46,375 bases of DNA from Acidobacteriota bacterium (GTDB taxonomy: Bacteria; Acidobacteriota; Terriglobia; Acidiferrales; UBA7541): the NCBI GenBank assembly GCA_028877145.1, contig JAGWOX010000002.1:1-46375 (forward strand). The letters are read 5' to 3'. Both the position numbers and the translations under genes were made by a program. Below are positions 10,388-20,200 of the stretch, one piece after another (position 1 is the stretch's first letter; each line of letters opens with the position of its first letter). The notes beneath the pieces were generated by a model. It saw only the letters and a list, made by a program, of their open reading frames with translations, searched no databases and was not told the origin of the DNA.

Positions 10388-11572
10388 TTATTTACCTGAA
10401 CTCTGCCTCCAGGTGAGCCTGTCACCGGCAAAGAGCACTAGGCGATGGGCCGCCGGATCGTCGCGCTTGAACTCCAACTCGTACGGCTTGCCGCGAAAGA
10501 GCCGCCAAATTTGGAACGTGTTCCACGCTTCGGCCGACGCTTTTGGCGGGAGCGAGCTCAACAGCGAGTCCACCGTTGTGTTTGCGGGCAAATACTCCTG
10601 CTTGCCGTTCACGAGAATGCCCACTTCCATGCTGGCGGAGACCATGCCCGCGAACGAGGCGCATGCGGTACCGTTCGTTGCGATGTGCGGGCAGGTGATT
10701 TCCGGATTTTTCTCGATTTTTTGGACCACCTCGGTCATGTTCTTCAGATCGCGAACACCGACGAGCAGTCCATTCCGCTTGAGAGCAGGCGGAACGTACA
10801 GCGTGAGATAAAAGAGCCGAATTGCGCCCATCGATTTGAAAGTGGGCTCGAGAGTGGCATCAGGAAATCTCCCGAGGTTTTTTGCTTTCAGCCCCTTGCT
10901 TTTCTGAACCCGGGTCAGTTTCAGGCCGATGTCGCCATTTCGGCGGCGGACTACGCGGTAATACACTTTCGATTCGCCGAGATAATTCTTGACTGTTTCG
11001 GCGCTTTTAGGCCGAAAGATTGAGCGCTCGACAAACAGTCTCATGCCCGGCTTCAATGTTGTGATCCCTTGCCTGCCAAGCGGGTCGCGGAAGAGGGAAG
11101 CAAGTGCGACAGGAGCGGGAAAGCTTTCCTCAAGCCAATTCCTCGCTCGCTCGTATGCTTTGGGTGCGATGCAGCCTTCGGTCTCGAGTTCGTTCATTTG
11201 GGCAAGGAAGAGATCCCAATCCGCCTGACTGCGGGATACGAAGCTCCGGTCACCCCACGCGCGGGGAGCCGGCAAACGTGCGACCCACCTATCCTCGGAA
11301 TCTCCGCGGTCCAAAGAGAACCATCGATCGTGGATCGAGCAATTCACGTCAGGTCTCGAGGCACCGTTTCCTCCCAGGTTTCCAAGTGGCATCGGCGTCT
11401 TCAGCGCGCCATTCGAGTTCTGGGAAAAATCGGGAGGAAGCAGGAAGCTTACCGTGTCGATTTTTGTCAGCCGATAGCTTTGGTACGGGGCGGCTCGGCG
11501 TGCGGCGCACCCGTAGCAAGCGCTTAGAGGGACCAGCGCCGCAATTGCCTTGAGCAAGGATCGTGAGAACAT
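10388..11572 (-). CDS. Hypothetical lipoprotein with a C-terminal region resembling a soluble-ligand-binding fold
   Basis: 394-aa ORF; N-terminus MFSRSLLKAIAALVPLSACYGCAARR with an LSAC lipobox; C-terminal VGILVNGKQEYLPANTTVDSLLSSL...FAGDRLTW. No family recognised with confidence. Confidence 0.6.
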   Translation of the reverse strand: MFSRSLLKAIAALVPLSACYGCAARRAAPYQSYRLTKIDTVSFLLPPDFSQNSNGALKTPMPLGNLGGNGASRPDVNCSIHDRWFSLDRGDSEDRWVARLPAPRAWGDRSFVSRSQADWDLFLAQMNELETEGCIAPKAYERARNWLEESFPAPVALASLFRDPLGRQGITTLKPGMRLFVERSIFRPKSAETVKNYLGESKVYYRVVRRRNGDIGLKLTRVQKSKGLKAKNLGRFPDATLEPTFKSMGAIRLFYLTLYVPPALKRNGLLVGVRDLKNMTEVVQKIEKNPEITCPHIATNGTACASFAGMVSASMEVGILVNGKQEYLPANTTVDSLLSSLPPKASAEAWNTFQIWRLFRGKPYELEFKRDDPAAHRLVLFAGDRLTWRQSSGK

Positions 11573-11891
11573 CCTATGAGACCCTTAGCCGCACTCCTCA
11601 GCGGTCACTGCAGGGTTCCCGAACAGCGCAGCCAGCGGGGATTATGGCAAGGATTGCGTGTGGTTGAAAGAGTGGCGAGAGCTCGTGCCGCAGAACCGGT
11701 TATCGGTGTTAAGGAGGGGCCGTTAGGTCCGCGACCTCGAGGTCGTGCGCAGAAGATCTTCCCATCGCCGGGAAGCGTGGTGATGGGACGACGCAGGCCC
11801 TAACCAAAATTTAAGTCTTGCACGCTTTCGACGCGCCATTTCATCGCCGGTCGGTGTAGAATCCGGCCGACCCTGAAGGAGGGAAACGGGT

Positions 11892-14800
11892 ATGAAGCAA
11901 ATCATTCGCCGCAGGCACGGACTCCGCTGGAGTCTGGCTTTGGCGGCTCTCCTGAGTTTTTGCCCCGTGGCGCGTGCGCAGCAAATCAAGAAGGACACGC
12001 TGTCTGGGATGAAGTGGCGTTTGGTCGGTCCGTATCGCGGCGGCCGCACGGAAGCAGCTGCCGGAGTTCCGGGCACGAATACTTACTATCTGGGCGCGGT
12101 AGCCGGAGGCGTGTGGAAATCGACCGACGCGGGTACCACCTGGAATCCCATTTTCGACAAGGAGCCGATCGCTTCGATCGGAGCGATCGCGATTGCTCCG
12201 TCTGACCCGAACGTTGTTTACGTGGGCACCGGAGAGCCGGACATCCGCGGCGACATCAGCTACGGCGACGGCATGTGGAAATCGACTGACGCGGGCAAAA
12301 CATGGACGCATATCGGTCTAGATGACACGCGCCACATCGCGAAAATCCTGGCCGACCCGCGCGATCCGAATGTCGTACTCGTCGCCGCGATCGGCCATGC
12401 CTATGGTCCGAATGCCGAGCGCGGCGTTTTCCGCACGACCGATGGAGGCAAGACCTGGCAGAAAGTCCTGTACAAGGACGACAAGACCGGCGCCGTGGAC
12501 CTGGCCTTCGATCCGAATAATTCGAGCATCGTCTACGCCGCCCTGTATCAGCAAGTGCGCCTGCCATGGGACTACATCAGCGGCGGCCCGGGCAGCGGAA
12601 TCTATAAATCCACCGACAACGGCGCCACGTGGAAGCAGTTGAAGGGTGACGGGCTGCCGGAGGGAATCCTTGGACGCATTGGCCTGGCTGTGGGCGCCGA
12701 TTCCGAGCATGTCTACGCGCTGATCGAGGCGGAGAAGGGCGGGCTCTACGCCTCTGAGGACGGCGGCGAGCATTGGCATTTCGTCACCGGCGATCATCGG
12801 TTCCGGCAGCGGGCATGGTACTTCACCAACGTCATCGCCGATCCGAAGAATCCTTTCACGATCTATATTCTCAACACAGGCGTCGACCGCTCGACCGACG
12901 GCGGCCATACATGGTCGTCGATCCGCGCTCCTCATGGCGACAATCACTGCCTGTGGATCGATCCGACGAACCCAAATCACATGATTATCGCCAACGATGG
13001 CGGCGCGTCAGTTTCCCTGAATTGGGGCCGCACGTGGTCGACGATGGATAATCAGCCAACGGCCGAGTTTTATCATGTGGCTGCCGACAATCGTTTCCCC
13101 TATTACCTCTACGGCGCGCAGCAGGACAATTCGACGGTGGCCATCCCCAGCCGCGGAGATCCGAATGACTACTACGACGTTGGCGGCGGCGAGAGCGGAT
13201 GGATCGTGCCGGATCCCTCGGGCGATACGGTCTATGCCGATTCTTATTCCGGCGAAATCACCCGCTTCGATCGCAAGACCGGGCACAGCACCGAAGTATC
13301 GCCTTGGCCGCTCAACCCGATGGGCCATGGCGCCGCGAATCTGAAATATCGGTTCCAGTGGACCGCGCCGGTTGCCGCTTCGCCGTTCGACCCGAAGACG
13401 ATCTATTTCGGCGGGAACGTTCTGTTCAAGACGACCGACGCCGGCCAGAATTGGACCATCATCAGTCCCGACCTCACCCGCAACGACAAGTCCAAGCAGC
13501 AGTCGGCCGGCGGCCCGATCACCAAGGACAACACCAGCGTCGAGTATTACGACACGATCTTCTGTATCGCTCCCTCACCGCTCGATCGCGGCGAGATCTG
13601 GGTCGGATCCGACGACGGCTTGATCCATCTCACCCGCGACGGCGGCCAGCACTGGCAGAACGTCACGCTGAAAGACCTGCCGGAGTGGAGCAAGATCAGC
13701 ATCATCGATGCCTCGCCCTTCGCCGCCGGCACCGCGTACGCGGCCGTCGACCGCTCGAAGAACGACGACAACGACCCCTACATCTACAAGACCACCGACT
13801 TCGGCAAGACGTGGACTCGCATCAACAACGGCATCCCCCACGGCGCATTCGTTCACGCGGTCCGCGAAGATACCGTGCGCAAGGGCCTGCTCTTCGCCGG
13901 CACCGAATTGGGCGTCTACGTCTCGTTTGACGACGGCGCGAATTGGGCTCCGCTGAAGATGAACCTGCCCACCGTCCCCGTCCATGACCTGATCATCAAG
14001 GGCAACGATCTCTTGATCGCAACGCACGGCCGCGCGTTCTGGGCGCTCGACGACATCACTCCGCTGCGCCAGCTCACCGCGCAGGTCCAGGATGCGCCGG
14101 CCTATCTGTTCAAACCCGAACCCGCCTATCGCGCCCGTTTCGGCGGAGGCTTCTTCGGCGGCGGCTCGGCCAACGCAACGATCGACTACTGGCTCCAGTC
14201 CGCGCCCAAGGGCGATGTCACGCTCGAAATTCTCGACGCCAAGGGCAAACTCGTACGCAAGTATTCGAGCAAGGGCACGGGCCTTCCGCCGGGTATTCCG
14301 CCCGAATTCGCGCGCTTCTTCCATTTCCCGCATTTGACCAAGGATGCGGGCGTCAATCGCTTCTCCTGGGACCTTCGCTATACGTCGGCGCGCTCAGTTC
14401 CCGGCACGATAAGCTGGGGCGGGTCGCCTTTCGGGCCGTTCGTTGTGCCCGGCGCGTACCAGGCGAAGCTCACCGTCGACGGAAAGAGCTACACGCAGCC
14501 GGTCACGGTGAAGGAAGATCCGCGCGTCAGCGTGACGCAAACCGAACTCGAAAAGCAGCTCGCTCTCGCGCTCGAAATTCAGGCGTCGGTCAATTCGGCG
14601 AATGACGCGGTGAACGAGATCATCGGGCTGCACGCGCAGCTCGAGCCTCTCCAAAAACGCGTGGCGGCCTCCAACAAGGACATCGCCGACGCCGCCAAGG
14701 CGCTCGATGAAAAAGCGGTGGCCATCGAAAACAACCTCATCCAGCCGAAATCGAAGAGCGGGGAAGATCCGTTGAACTATCCGATCAAGCTGGCCGACCA

Positions 14801-15017
14801 GATGATGGCGCTGAGCAGCACGGTCGAAACGAACGACGCAGGGCCGACGGCGGCCGATTACACCGTCTACAATCTGCTCAAGGGCCAGATCGACGCACAG
14901 GTGGCGGCGTGGGGCGAGTTGCAGAAGAAGGATCTCGCCGCGCTAAACGAGATGATGAAGAAGGCCAACATCGAATTCATCTCCGTAACGCCGCCCAAGG
15001 GCGCCGAAGCGATGTAG
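11892..15017 (+). CDS. Secreted VPS10/sortilin-like BNR-repeat beta-propeller protein ('glycosyl hydrolase' family in annotation pipelines)
   Basis: 1041 aa; signal peptide; repeated BNR/Asp-box motifs (STDAGTTWNPI, STDAGKTWTHI, TTDGGKTWQKV, STDNGATWKQL, TTDFGKTWTRI). RBS GAAGGAGG precedes the ATG. Confidence 0.88.
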   Translation: MKQIIRRRHGLRWSLALAALLSFCPVARAQQIKKDTLSGMKWRLVGPYRGGRTEAAAGVPGTNTYYLGAVAGGVWKSTDAGTTWNPIFDKEPIASIGAIAIAPSDPNVVYVGTGEPDIRGDISYGDGMWKSTDAGKTWTHIGLDDTRHIAKILADPRDPNVVLVAAIGHAYGPNAERGVFRTTDGGKTWQKVLYKDDKTGAVDLAFDPNNSSIVYAALYQQVRLPWDYISGGPGSGIYKSTDNGATWKQLKGDGLPEGILGRIGLAVGADSEHVYALIEAEKGGLYASEDGGEHWHFVTGDHRFRQRAWYFTNVIADPKNPFTIYILNTGVDRSTDGGHTWSSIRAPHGDNHCLWIDPTNPNHMIIANDGGASVSLNWGRTWSTMDNQPTAEFYHVAADNRFPYYLYGAQQDNSTVAIPSRGDPNDYYDVGGGESGWIVPDPSGDTVYADSYSGEITRFDRKTGHSTEVSPWPLNPMGHGAANLKYRFQWTAPVAASPFDPKTIYFGGNVLFKTTDAGQNWTIISPDLTRNDKSKQQSAGGPITKDNTSVEYYDTIFCIAPSPLDRGEIWVGSDDGLIHLTRDGGQHWQNVTLKDLPEWSKISIIDASPFAAGTAYAAVDRSKNDDNDPYIYKTTDFGKTWTRINNGIPHGAFVHAVREDTVRKGLLFAGTELGVYVSFDDGANWAPLKMNLPTVPVHDLIIKGNDLLIATHGRAFWALDDITPLRQLTAQVQDAPAYLFKPEPAYRARFGGGFFGGGSANATIDYWLQSAPKGDVTLEILDAKGKLVRKYSSKGTGLPPGIPPEFARFFHFPHLTKDAGVNRFSWDLRYTSARSVPGTISWGGSPFGPFVVPGAYQAKLTVDGKSYTQPVTVKEDPRVSVTQTELEKQLALALEIQASVNSANDAVNEIIGLHAQLEPLQKRVAASNKDIADAAKALDEKAVAIENNLIQPKSKSGEDPLNYPIKLADQMMALSSTVETNDAGPTAADYTVYNLLKGQIDAQVAAWGELQKKDLAALNEMMKKANIEFISVTPPKGAEAM

Positions 15018-15123
15018 CCAGTCGCGGAAGACGCTCAAAGGAATGAAAGCGGGCCTCGGCGCAATGCACCGGGGCCCGTTCTCTTTTGCTGTGGGCGCTA
15101 GGGAAGGGCAAGGGCAAAGATTT

Positions 15124-15244
15124 GAACACAGAGTTCAAAGAGGTAAACCGGAGGTCACAGAGAAAAACATCAGCGTGCATGCCAACGGAAGAGATGGTTT
15201 CCTCAGTGCCCTCAGGCTTTTCTCTGTGCCCTCTGTGTGCCAGC
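15124..15244. repeat. Intergenic inverted arrangement of ACACAGAG/CACAGAG-type repeat units between convergent genes
   Basis: CACAGAGAAAA (15156-15166) pairs exactly with TTTTCTCTGTG (15218-15228); flanking ACACAGAG (left) and CTCTGTGT (right) units extend the symmetry. Confidence 0.6.
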
Positions 15245-15267
15245 TTTTGACTTTGAATTGTTCCCGG

Positions 15268-16500
15268 TTAGGTAATTTCAGTGCCGTGCGTTTCAGGTAG
15301 TAGTGCCGCGGTGGCGGCGGCGAGGCCGAAAGCGAGCCCGCAGAGAAGGAAGGCACCCGCGAGGCCATGGGACTGGCCCACGGTGCCGATGATGAGTGGA
15401 GCAAGTGCGCTCAGGCCCCGCGCCACGTTGTAACTCGCGCCGAGAGCAGTCGCGCGAATCGCGGTCGGGAAGAGCTCGCTGCCCACAATGCTCGATCCCG
15501 TGAAGAAACCGGTGCCGAAGAAGGCCACCAGGCACGCAGCCACAAGAATCATTCCCGGCCGCCGTGCCGTAGCGAGCCAAGGCACAAGCACAGCCGCCGC
15601 GACAAGGTAGATGATCAGCGAGCGCTTGCGTCCGTACCGGTCGGCGAACACCCCGAAAAGCAGATAACCCGGCAACATGCCCACCAGATTCAAGCCGAGC
15701 AAGAACCATGTTGTACCGAGCAGGTTGAAGCCACGCCCGCCCTGCGCGATCGGCAATTCCAGATAAGCCGGAATCCATGTGAATAAACCCCACCAGGCGA
15801 ACATGCCGAATGTATTCATTGTGAGGAGCACAATGAGGTTCCGGCCGTTCATGCGCCACAAGCTGCGGCGCTCGGCCGGCGGCGGAGGCGTTGTCACTTG
15901 CCGCCGCCACACCTCGGGTTCAGGCACGCCGCGTTGCACCCACAGCGCAACGAGCGCCGGCAATACGCCAACGAAGAACACCCACCGCCAGCTTGCATGC
16001 GCCAGAACCACGCCCGCCGTCACCGCCGCCAGCGCGTAACCGATCGCCCAACTGCTCTGCACGATGCCCAACGCACGCCCGCGCCACTTCGCCGGCCAAG
16101 TTTCCGCAACGAGCGCTGCCCCGGAATTCCATTCACCGCCCATGCCCAGGCCGAGGACGAAACGGAAAACCGCGAGTATGAAGATCGTGGAGGAAAAACC
16201 GCATGCGAACGTGGCGAAGGAATAGATCAGGATGCTCATGCTGAGCATGCGGCGGCGGCCGTACCGGTCGGCCAGAATGCCGATGATTACGCTGCCAATG
16301 GCCGAGGCGACGAGAGTGAGCGTGTTGAGCAGGCCGGCGGTTTCCTTGCTCATGCCGAACTCGCGCATCAGCGTCGCCAGGACCAGCGAGTAGAGCATCA
16401 CATCGTAAGCGTCCAGCATCCAGCCGAGTCCCGCGGCGACCAGCGTGCGGCGTTGGGCGGATGTGGTTTCCTGCCAGCGAAGAGGTGCGGTTTCGATCAT
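15268..16500 (-). CDS. MFS transporter (metabolite:H+ symporter-like)
   Basis: MIETAPLRWQETTSAQRRTLVAAGLGWMLDAYDVMLYSLVLATLM, ILADRYGRRRMLSMSILIYS, GLGMGGEWNSGAALVAETWPAKWRG, GVFADRYGRKRSLIIY. Confidence 0.92.
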   Translation of the reverse strand: MIETAPLRWQETTSAQRRTLVAAGLGWMLDAYDVMLYSLVLATLMREFGMSKETAGLLNTLTLVASAIGSVIIGILADRYGRRRMLSMSILIYSFATFACGFSSTIFILAVFRFVLGLGMGGEWNSGAALVAETWPAKWRGRALGIVQSSWAIGYALAAVTAGVVLAHASWRWVFFVGVLPALVALWVQRGVPEPEVWRRQVTTPPPPAERRSLWRMNGRNLIVLLTMNTFGMFAWWGLFTWIPAYLELPIAQGGRGFNLLGTTWFLLGLNLVGMLPGYLLFGVFADRYGRKRSLIIYLVAAAVLVPWLATARRPGMILVAACLVAFFGTGFFTGSSIVGSELFPTAIRATALGASYNVARGLSALAPLIIGTVGQSHGLAGAFLLCGLAFGLAAATAALLPETHGTEIT

Positions 16501-16709
16501 GGTTCGATTTTGTGGCCGCCCAGTATCCGATGAGGGAGAGATTGCGGCAAGCGTTTCCTTGGTGGGACGCATTCACGGAGTGAAGGGGCCGCCCGGCTAT
16601 TGCAATGAAAAGTCGCTCAGCGTATCCTCCCGTTAGACTGGGTAGCCCAAACAGGGTCTAATCGTAAATTCTGATCGATTCGTTCATGCGCGGAGAGGAG
16701 CAACGGCAT

Positions 16710-17165
16710 ATGTACAGGATATTGATCGCGCTCGTAGCTGTGACCCTCGTGTCGGCGCCCGCGGCCGCGTCGGAAAAGACCGATGTGATGGCGACTGTGC
16801 GTCAATTCGTGATGGCCTTCAATCAGGGCGACGCAAAGACGGCCGCAGCGGCTTGCGCCGCCGAAGCTTACATCATCGACGAATTTCCACCCCACGAGTG
16901 GCATGGTGAAGGCGCTTGCGCGAAATGGATGAACGATTACGATGCCGACGCCCGAAAGAACGGAATCACCGACGGATCCGTTACCCTCGGCACCCCGCTG
17001 CACGTGGATGTAACGGCAGACCGCGCCTACCTCGTCGTTCCCGCGAACTACACTTTCAACCAGAAGGGGAAGCGCGTCCGGGAAACGGGCTCGACACTGA
17101 CCGTCGTATTGCAAAAGATGGGGGCTGGTTGGCGAATCATTGCATGGGCGTGGACGAAGCGCTAG
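16710..17165 (+). CDS. Secreted SnoaL/NTF2-like (DUF4440-type) protein
   Basis: Signal peptide MYRILIALVAVTLVSAPAAASE followed by DVMATVRQFVMAFNQGDAKTAAAACAAEAYIID...STLTVVLQKMGAGWRIIAWAWTKR. Confidence 0.72.
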   Translation: MYRILIALVAVTLVSAPAAASEKTDVMATVRQFVMAFNQGDAKTAAAACAAEAYIIDEFPPHEWHGEGACAKWMNDYDADARKNGITDGSVTLGTPLHVDVTADRAYLVVPANYTFNQKGKRVRETGSTLTVVLQKMGAGWRIIAWAWTKR

Positions 17166-17258
17166 CCACACACGGAACTGCGTGGTTGGCACAACCCTTT
17201 CTATCTCTTCCACGCTGACGAGAGACAGGAAGCAGCACTCTGCGTTCCGCTTAGCGGG

Positions 17259-20200
17259 CTATTTGTCTTCCACTCCCGGCCCCGCCTTGATCGTCCACTT
17301 ATCAGGCAAAATCGGCCGCTCGCGGCTGATCTGCCATGTTACGGCGTTGGAGTAGTCCTTCTCCTCGCGCTTGATTTTCAGGTTGCCATTGGCGAGGTAA
17401 TCCAGGTGGACCTTGTCATAGGCGAGGCCCATGCCCGCGACCAGATGCAGGTACGCCCCGTGCGCCGTTTCGTCAGGAGCTTCGGTGTATCCTTCGTCCC
17501 ATGTGACGTCCGGGAAACGCTGCATGAACCCGCCGCCTCCGGGCGCTGCCTTCTGTCCCTTGAGTGACATGTAGATTCGCACGCCGTCGTGGATGGGTTG
17601 CTGGAAGCGCCGCGGCTCCCAACGCACGCCGTAGCGTTCGTAAAGGCTATTCTCGCCGGCGTCGAGCGCGGCGGCCCCGGGAACCTGGTTGATGGCCTTG
17701 GCGATCCGATCGCGGAGTTCGTAGGCGATGTCCTTGCTCCATTGGTGTTTTGGATCGGAAAGGTAGCTGAGACTGGTGAACCAGCCACGCGGAATCCACC
17801 AGCTATAGGTGGATTCCACTCCCATTCGCCGAATCATCCACGCTGTGTACCCGGAAAACGGCTGTACCCATTCATGCGATGGATATCCATGTGGATTGAG
17901 GAACGCGTCGGGCAACCATGATTGCCATAGCAGCCGGCGCGTGCGCGATTCGGGATAAATGGGATCCTGGTCCCAAAGGGCAGTCTGCACGTCGGCGGTA
18001 AGTGAACCGTGATAGCCGGGATGCAGGAAATAATTCGGCGTGATGTGCATCAGATCGATCGATAGATTGGCGCCGTCGGGATTGTCGATTGGGTGAATCA
18101 CGACATTCACTTTCTTCAGTTCGGCGCGCATTTTCGGGTCGCGCACGAGTTCCTCGGCCAGCCGCAGGATGTGACTGGTGCTCGAAACTTCATTCGCGTG
18201 CTGTCGGCCTGAATACATCAAGACGGCCTTGAGCGTTTCGAGCTTTGCCACCGAGCGTAGTTTTGCCGGTGAAGGCTCTAGGACATCGGCCGCCCAGATG
18301 TTCGTTCCGAGATAGGTACGGCCCATCCAGTAAACGGTGACGCCGGGGAATTTCGCCAGACGCGCGAGAATTTCGGCGCTCTGCTTCGGGCTGATCGGTT
18401 CCTCCCACCGGACGATGTGGCCGGAGGCGGAAGCTGGCAACGGCGCCGGCGCGTAATCGGTAATCTGCGGGCGCGGCGTGGCTGGCTTGGGTACCGGCCA
18501 ATCGACAGTGACAAATGTCGGACGCGACTTCTCCGGAGCGAGCAAGGGCCGGGGCAGTTGGAATTCCATCGCCAGATGCCGGAGATCGGGATAGGCGAGC
18601 GAATCGGGATAAAGGCCGGCCACGTGCATCGCGGCGAGCCAATGCACCTGGCCTTCGCCTTGCTCGGCGGAAAACATCGTGTGCTCGACTACCGAGGCCG
18701 GCTCACGCCGGATCCAATCTTGATAGAGCTGTTTGTCGGCATCGGCCGGTATCTCCCAGGTCAGCGTATCGACGCCTGAAGCGCCGGCCCGCACGCGCGC
18801 CGCAACCAGCCGCGGAATCTCCATCTGTAGTGCGGGAAGATCGCGCCTCTCCTGACGCTCGTGGCCTGTCGCGTCCGTCCACGCCAGCCGAACCAGCGGA
18901 TGCGGCCCATCCTTCGCGTAGAACTGAATTTTGATATGGCCGTCCTGGCCGTCGGTCGAGGGATAGACAACGGGAATCACGCGGCCAAAGTAATCGAAAA
19001 TGCCGGTCGATTCGAGCGTGCCCAACATGTAGAAGAAATTCGAGGTGGAATACAACGTGTCTTCCTGGAGCGATTCGAGCGACGAAATGCGTCCGTGATC
19101 GAAGCCAAGGCTGACGTCCGGTTCGCTCATGTGAATTTCCAGCCGCAGCGTATCGAATAGCGGCTGATATTCGATGACGGGTTTACCGTCATTCTGTTCC
19201 ATGATGAAATGGAAAATGCGCGGCAGCGTGATGGTCTGGTCGTGGTCCCAGAACATTTCGACGTCGGTTTCGACCCGCTGATTGAGCAGCGATTTGCCGC
19301 CGGAATCCAGACGAACCCATCCCGTATCCAGCTGCACCTGGTCGTACTGCGGAAATTCGCCGCTATAGGGACGCACGGCTGTGTGAACGGTAAAGTCGCG
19401 CGATAGCAACTCGCTGCCATTGTCCGAGTACACGTGAACGCGGTAAGTCGGGCCGCCCGCATCGTGCATTTCGCGGAATGCGATGGTGGCGAGAGGAATG
19501 TGAAGCGTTCGCGCGAGCATCGCGTCCACCGGATAGAGTTCTTGTAGCCATCGCGCTCGCGAGTAGAGCAGGCTGGTATGCGTTGGGTCGATGTCCGGCT
19601 GGAATTCGATGACGATTTTCGATACCGCCTTCCCTTTGATCAATGGTGCGATTTCGTCCATCAGCCAGCTATAGCCGGGTTTGTAAGCCGAAAGTACCTC
19701 GACGTGCGTGTGGTTCGCGTCGGCACCCGCTTTCAGGAGAATGGACCGCAATTCAGCCGTGAGCTTTTGCCGCTCGGCGGGCCCTTCGCTGACTTCCGCC
19801 AGCAAATCCGTGGGCTGTCCGCGTTCGATTCCAGGAGCCGCCTTGCGCACAGCATTCAGCAGCCTGCGGCCCTCCCAGGGAATTGTGAAATCGTCACTGA
19901 AGGTTGGCTTCGCCTCAACAAAAGGATGGATGCGCGAGATGTAGTGCAGCGGAGGATCGGCTTCGCAGCATTTCAGCCCGGCGTGGAGGCCGCCCGTTTG
20001 CACCGTCACTTTGGCACCGGGTTCACTTTGCTCGATTTGGTTGCGGATGAAGCCCGCGAGTTTGGGATCGGCGTGATCGACATATACCGTCGCTTCGATG
20101 GCGGCCGGTTTGGCGTCGGATTTCTTCATGGCATCAAGCCACCGGCTGAGGTGAAAAAGCGCCGCGCTGGCTTGGCCCGCCGCGGAGCGCAGCGAGAAAA

